Notes under the pieces: model-generated
What the model was told of the DNA's origin: nothing
The model's database searches: none
Seen by the model: only the letters and a program-made list of their open reading frames with translations
Shown: positions 7,017 to 9,209 of the stretch, piece by piece
Position numbering within the stretch: the stretch's first letter is position 1
Layout: every line of letters begins with the position of its first letter
NCBI GenBank assembly: GCA_021604265.1
Contig: BQIY01000059.1
Coordinates: forward strand, 1-9,209
From: Nitrospirales bacterium
GTDB lineage: Bacteria; Nitrospirota; Nitrospiria; Nitrospirales; UBA8639
DNA: 9,209 nt
Reading direction: 5' to 3'
Position numbers and translations under genes: made by a program

Positions 7017-7531
7017 AAGTACGTTCCGATTTGAGCGAGAGCCAAGCGCTTGAGCTTAATATGCTTTCCCTCGATCGTGTCCTGGAATAATTGCTCTACC
7101 ATAGGACACCTGTGGCAAAGCTCTTTGTACAGATCGGGATAATGTAACTTTAGGGCAAGAAGTGTTCCGATGAGAGCTTCTTTTTTGCGAGGAAAATCTG
7201 GCAAATGCCTGTCTTGGTCAAACAAGGAGCAGGCTCGACACAGGGCTATGAAAAAGTTTTCTCGCGTTTTCCTCACATGCCGAATTTCTTGACATTGCAG
7301 GGGCAAACCGAAGGCAGCTAATTCATCCCAATCAATAGACCGTTCATGGCAAGATAATTCAAGGTCAAGAGCAGCAATGAGCGACTCAAGTGTTGAAAGT
7401 GAAGGGTTTCCCTTTCCTGACTCAATCCTCTGGAGAGTCGGCAAACTTACACCAGAGCGGACAGATAACGCGACTTGACTAAGCCCCAAAGCCTTCCTTT
7501 TGTTAAATATCGTTAAGAGTACAGCACTCAT
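7013..7531 (-). CDS. XRE-family HTH regulator, probable antitoxin, with extra Cys-rich C-terminal domain
   Basis: The product is 172 aa. Residues about 6-58 form a classic XRE helix-turn-helix: KRKALGLSQVALSVRSGVS, then TLQRIESGKGNPSLSTLESL. The remaining 110 residues are not a recognised domain. They contain two CxxC pairs, Cys98/Cys101 and Cys139/Cys142, plus Cys61 and Cys80, which could bind a metal. The gene precedes and overlaps the nucleotidyltransferase gene, the usual antitoxin-first order. A perfect palindrome lies directly upstream of its ATG, suggesting autorepression by this protein. No Shine-Dalgarno is visible before ATG 7531, and the predicted transcription start is within a base or two of it, so a leaderless message is likely. 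The role as antitoxin is inferred from family and context. Confidence 0.82.
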   Translation of the reverse strand: MSAVLLTIFNKRKALGLSQVALSVRSGVSLPTLQRIESGKGNPSLSTLESLIAALDLELSCHERSIDWDELAAFGLPLQCQEIRHVRKTRENFFIALCRACSLFDQDRHLPDFPRKKEALIGTLLALKLHYPDLYKELCHRCPMVEQLFQDTIEGKHIKLKRLALAQIGTYL

Positions 7532-7557
7532 ATCATATATAATACACTATATATGAT
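7532..7557. promoter_or_regulatory. Perfect palindromic operator of the HTH/nucleotidyltransferase module
   Basis: Arms ATCATATATA (7532-7541) and TATATATGAT (7548-7557) are exact reverse complements around the 6-nt spacer ATACAC. The site touches the HTH start codon at 7531 and covers the -10 box, as expected for an autorepressor binding as a dimer. Confidence 0.7.
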
Positions 7558-7567
7558 GCATTGAGAA
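7539..7567 (-). promoter_or_regulatory. Promoter of the HTH/nucleotidyltransferase module
   Basis: On the minus strand TTCTCA (7567-7562) and TATTAT (7544-7539) are 17 nt apart. The predicted start near 7532 leaves essentially no leader before ATG 7531. The -10 box lies within the palindromic operator. Confidence 0.5.
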
Positions 7568-7568
7568 T

Positions 7569-7637
7569 ACGCGATTTCTGGCCTCCTCCAAACTCATGAA
7601 GGCGCAGAGCAGCCTAGAAAACGGTTTCAAATCGCGT
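7569..7637. repeat. 9-bp perfect inverted repeat with 51-nt spacer
   Basis: ACGCGATTT (7569-7577) is matched by AAATCGCGT (7629-7637). The spacer shows no further pairing. It could be an ends-of-element remnant, a second regulator site or an RNA stem. No function can be assigned. Confidence 0.45.
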
Positions 7638-7660
7638 GCGCTAGAATCTGCTCTTGCTTT

Positions 7661-8170
7661 ATGGGAGTGTTGAATAATGAAGATATCAACGGTCATATTT
7701 CGCCAGGAAAACGTTGGGGATCAGTCGCGACGGGTCGGTTCAAAAAAGTCCATCCAGCCAGGCTACAGTCCTCGGGCACGGTCATCCTTGGGGCGTTAGC
7801 TATTGAACATCATCCTTTGTTAGTGAGGGGGACCCTCTTCTGGGAGCACGATCACATGTGTCCGACTTACGCGCGGAGCGTACTGGCAATACGTGAGCAC
7901 GGGACTCTCGCGAAACCCATGGAATCACCCCCCAATAAACTGGCTGACACAGCGCAGGCGCTCTCTCAGATTGTGACGCGACGTTCGGCCAGCGGGAGGG
8001 CGAGAACGCCGCTGGTGGCTTTTTTCAACAGACCCTTTATTTATGCTCACCACAAAACCATTGGTCGCGTGGCGGTAGTTGCGTGCAGGACTCAGATTAA
8101 TGGTTGTACCAAGGCAGGCTCGCTGTATCTTGTCGGTTCCCAGGTGTTAGCCTTTAAGATTTTACGCTAG
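7661..8170 (+). CDS. Doubtful hypothetical ORF, 169 codons
   Basis: The ORF is open from ATG 7661 to TAG 8170, and the translated protein shows no family, motif, signal peptide or repeat I recognise. No clear Shine-Dalgarno precedes the ATG. Against it: the amino-acid composition looks like translated non-coding DNA (many Arg, His, Ser and Thr, little periodic hydrophobicity), and a GC-rich hairpin followed by six T lies inside it at about 7988-8025. It may be a chance ORF across an intergenic repeat or a decayed gene. Confidence 0.22.
   Translation: MGVLNNEDINGHISPGKRWGSVATGRFKKVHPARLQSSGTVILGALAIEHHPLLVRGTLFWEHDHMCPTYARSVLAIREHGTLAKPMESPPNKLADTAQALSQIVTRRSASGRARTPLVAFFNRPFIYAHHKTIGRVAVVACRTQINGCTKAGSLYLVGSQVLAFKILR
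7988..8025 (+). terminator. Terminator-like hairpin with T-tract
   Basis: CCAGCGG (7989-7995) pairs with CCGCTGG (8009-8015) across a 13-nt loop, with TTTTTT at 8020-8025. Alternatively GCC (7988-7990) pairs with GGC (8017-8019), with a 3-nt bulge, so that the stem abuts the T-run. No clear gene ends just before it, so it may end a non-coding transcript or be part of a repeat. Confidence 0.42.
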
Positions 8171-8261
8171 GCCAACAGAGGGGAGCATGGAACGAGGAAA
8201 CTGATGTGCCAAGGAAGGCCTATCGACTTTTTGTGATCTAACTTGTGGGGTAGAGAACACC

Positions 8262-8981
8262 ATGAACCGTTTGGATGGAAAAGTAGCGATCGTGACGGGA
8301 AGCAGTAGTGGAATTGGGAAAGCTCTGGCCCTGCGTTTCGCAGAAGAGGGCGCGAAGGTCGTTCTTGCTGCGAGGCGTCACCATTTATGCGAATCTACGG
8401 TTGCACGTATTCGGGAAAAAGGTGGAGAGGCCCATGCCATTCAAACGGATGTATCCGATGAGCACCAAGTGAACGCACTCATCCAACAAACCGTGAGACA
8501 TTATGGCCAATTGGATATTCTTGTGAATAATGCGGGGATTTTTGGAGGCAGAAAATTGGCCGATACAGATACAAAGACCTTTGATGACGTGATCGCCACA
8601 AATCTACGAGGAACCTTTTTCTGTTGTCGTGCGGGGTTTCAACAGATGAAACAGCAGAGCGGCGGACTTATCATAAACATGTCGAGTGTCGCTGGAGTGC
8701 AAGCTTGGGAGGGGACGGGGAGTTACAGTGCATCTAAACATGGAATAATGGCTCTGACAAAATCGCTGGCTGATGAAGGTCGGGCCTTCAATATTAAAGT
8801 CAGTGCCATCTGTCCGGCTGGAGTGGCTGATGAACTGGTCGACGCTTCACCTGAGAAAATTCTTCTGAGTGAAAAGATCAATCCCTTCGACATCGCTGAA
8901 ACCGCCATCTACCTCGCTAGGCTGGGGCCTCAGGCTGTCGTTCAACAAATAGTCATTGATCGTTTAGCGGCAGAATGGTAA
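8262..8981 (+). CDS. Short-chain dehydrogenase/reductase (SDR), classical type
   Basis: This is a soluble NAD(P)(H)-dependent oxidoreductase with a Rossmann fold. The product is 239 aa, typical for the classical family. Visible motifs: TGSSSGIG at 12-19 (dinucleotide binding), AARRH at 36-40 after the second strand (paired Arg favours NADP(H)), TDVSD at 62-66, NNAG at 89-92, and the catalytic tetrad Asn114, Ser142, Tyr155 and Lys159 (SYSASKHG). A Pro-Ala-Gly at 185-187 replaces the usual Pro-Gly turn. The C-terminal segment (PFDIAETAIYLARL, then VVQQIVIDRL) is like the YdfG/sepiapterin-reductase-like branch. The substrate cannot be predicted. The gene stands alone. The start ATG 8262 has only a weak purine-rich GGGGTAGAG upstream. 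Confidence 0.93.
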   Translation: MNRLDGKVAIVTGSSSGIGKALALRFAEEGAKVVLAARRHHLCESTVARIREKGGEAHAIQTDVSDEHQVNALIQQTVRHYGQLDILVNNAGIFGGRKLADTDTKTFDDVIATNLRGTFFCCRAGFQQMKQQSGGLIINMSSVAGVQAWEGTGSYSASKHGIMALTKSLADEGRAFNIKVSAICPAGVADELVDASPEKILLSEKINPFDIAETAIYLARLGPQAVVQQIVIDRLAAEW

Positions 8982-9057
8982 AGACGATGACGGAGCATAG
9001 GTCAAGGCCACATTCTCCTTTTCGAGAGATAGGAGTCGGAGGCCAATCGACAAACCG

Positions 9058-9209
9058 TCAATTGAGGTTCACCGTTCGGCCGACAAGCTTGGAAACAACG
9101 GACGGTGAAGTGATTATGTCTTGAGTGCAACGTGAATCCTCGTGGCTTGTCCTGTAAGCGATCATCAAGGCGTATGCGCTAATTCCAAAAAGTATAATGG
9201 CCCCTTTTC
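9058..9209 (-). CDS. Possible C-terminal fragment of a gene entering from the right edge
   Basis: On the minus strand one frame is open from the window edge to TGA at 9060-9058, giving about 49 residues. They begin with a hydrophobic segment (AIILFGISAYALMIAY) that could be a membrane helix, followed by a polar tail. No family is recognised. With so short a piece, chance is a real possibility. Confidence 0.25.
   Translation of the reverse strand, partial: KGAIILFGISAYALMIAYRTSHEDSRCTQDIITSPSVVSKLVGRTVNLN
9068..9109. repeat. 8-bp perfect inverted repeat
   Basis: TTCACCGT (9068-9075) and ACGGTGAA (9102-9109) are exact reverse complements separated by 26 nt. No T-tract follows on either strand, so it is not a clear terminator. 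Confidence 0.3.

Larger units (their letters stand above)
7558..8261. other. About 700 bp without a convincing gene
   Basis: This region lies between the HTH gene and the dehydrogenase gene. It holds a 9-bp inverted repeat, a 169-codon plus-strand ORF of doubtful reality, several small perfect hairpins (for example GAGGG/CCCTC near 7824-7836) and a terminator-like hairpin near 7988-8025. No transposase, RNA gene or recognisable protein domain was found on either strand. The stretch with the hairpin reminds me of intergenic repeats in Nitrospira genomes, but this is memory only and unverified. Confidence 0.5.

Noticed and set aside
9193..9198. TATAAT on the plus strand near the right edge
   Set aside because: It is a perfect -10 box, but no -35-like hexamer lies 16-18 nt upstream and no gene is visible downstream before the edge.
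1..9209. CRISPR arrays, insertion sequences with transposase, rRNA genes
   Set aside because: No regularly spaced repeats, transposase motifs or rRNA sequence were seen on either strand.

Overview
The window looks like a chromosomal segment from a Gram-negative-type bacterium of moderate GC content, most likely a member of the Nitrospirota (Nitrospira-like). The main reason is a canonical Pup (prokaryotic ubiquitin-like protein) gene whose product ends in Gly-Gly-Glu. Outside Actinobacteria, Pup is known mainly from Nitrospira/Leptospirillum-type organisms. The taxonomic call is an inference, because there is no rRNA gene or other decisive marker here.

Layout. (1) Positions 1-3721, minus strand: a recJ-rel gene pair. 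recJ (single-strand-specific 5'-3' exonuclease) is complete, and its stop overlaps the start of a long RelA/SpoT-family (p)ppGpp synthetase/hydrolase gene. That gene runs off the left edge inside its C-terminal ACT domain. Because it leaves the window, the rel gene is easily missed by ORF callers that need both ends. (2) Positions 3948-4151, minus strand: pup, 67 aa, with a strong Shine-Dalgarno. (3) Positions 4273-4386, plus strand: a promoter and a tRNA-Val(CAC) gene with encoded CCA, divergent from pup, followed by a GC-rich foldable stretch. (4) Positions 4594-5727, plus strand: a TPR-repeat protein with a signal-peptide-like start, probably a lipoprotein. (5) Positions 5869-6492, plus strand: a type 1 RNase H with an N-terminal hybrid-binding (viroplasmin-like) domain. 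(6) Positions 6489-7531, minus strand: a two-gene toxin-antitoxin-like module, with an XRE-type HTH regulator upstream and a small AbiEii/MNT-type nucleotidyltransferase downstream. The two genes share an ATGA overlap, and a perfect 10+10 bp palindrome lies on the promoter. (7) Positions 7558-8261: a 700-bp stretch without a convincing gene, holding a doubtful 169-codon ORF, a 9-bp inverted repeat and a terminator-like hairpin. (8) Positions 8262-8981, plus strand: a short-chain dehydrogenase/reductase. (9) Positions 8982-9209: mostly non-coding, with a possible C-terminal gene fragment on the minus strand.

Functionally the left half is housekeeping: stringent response, DNA repair, pupylation and translation. 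The right half, from about 6.5 kb on, is more accessory. The best candidates for a closer look are the pup gene, which sits alone without dop, pafA, prcBA or mpa/arc in the window, and the XRE/nucleotidyltransferase module. Its HTH protein carries two CxxC motifs, and its message is probably leaderless and autoregulated.
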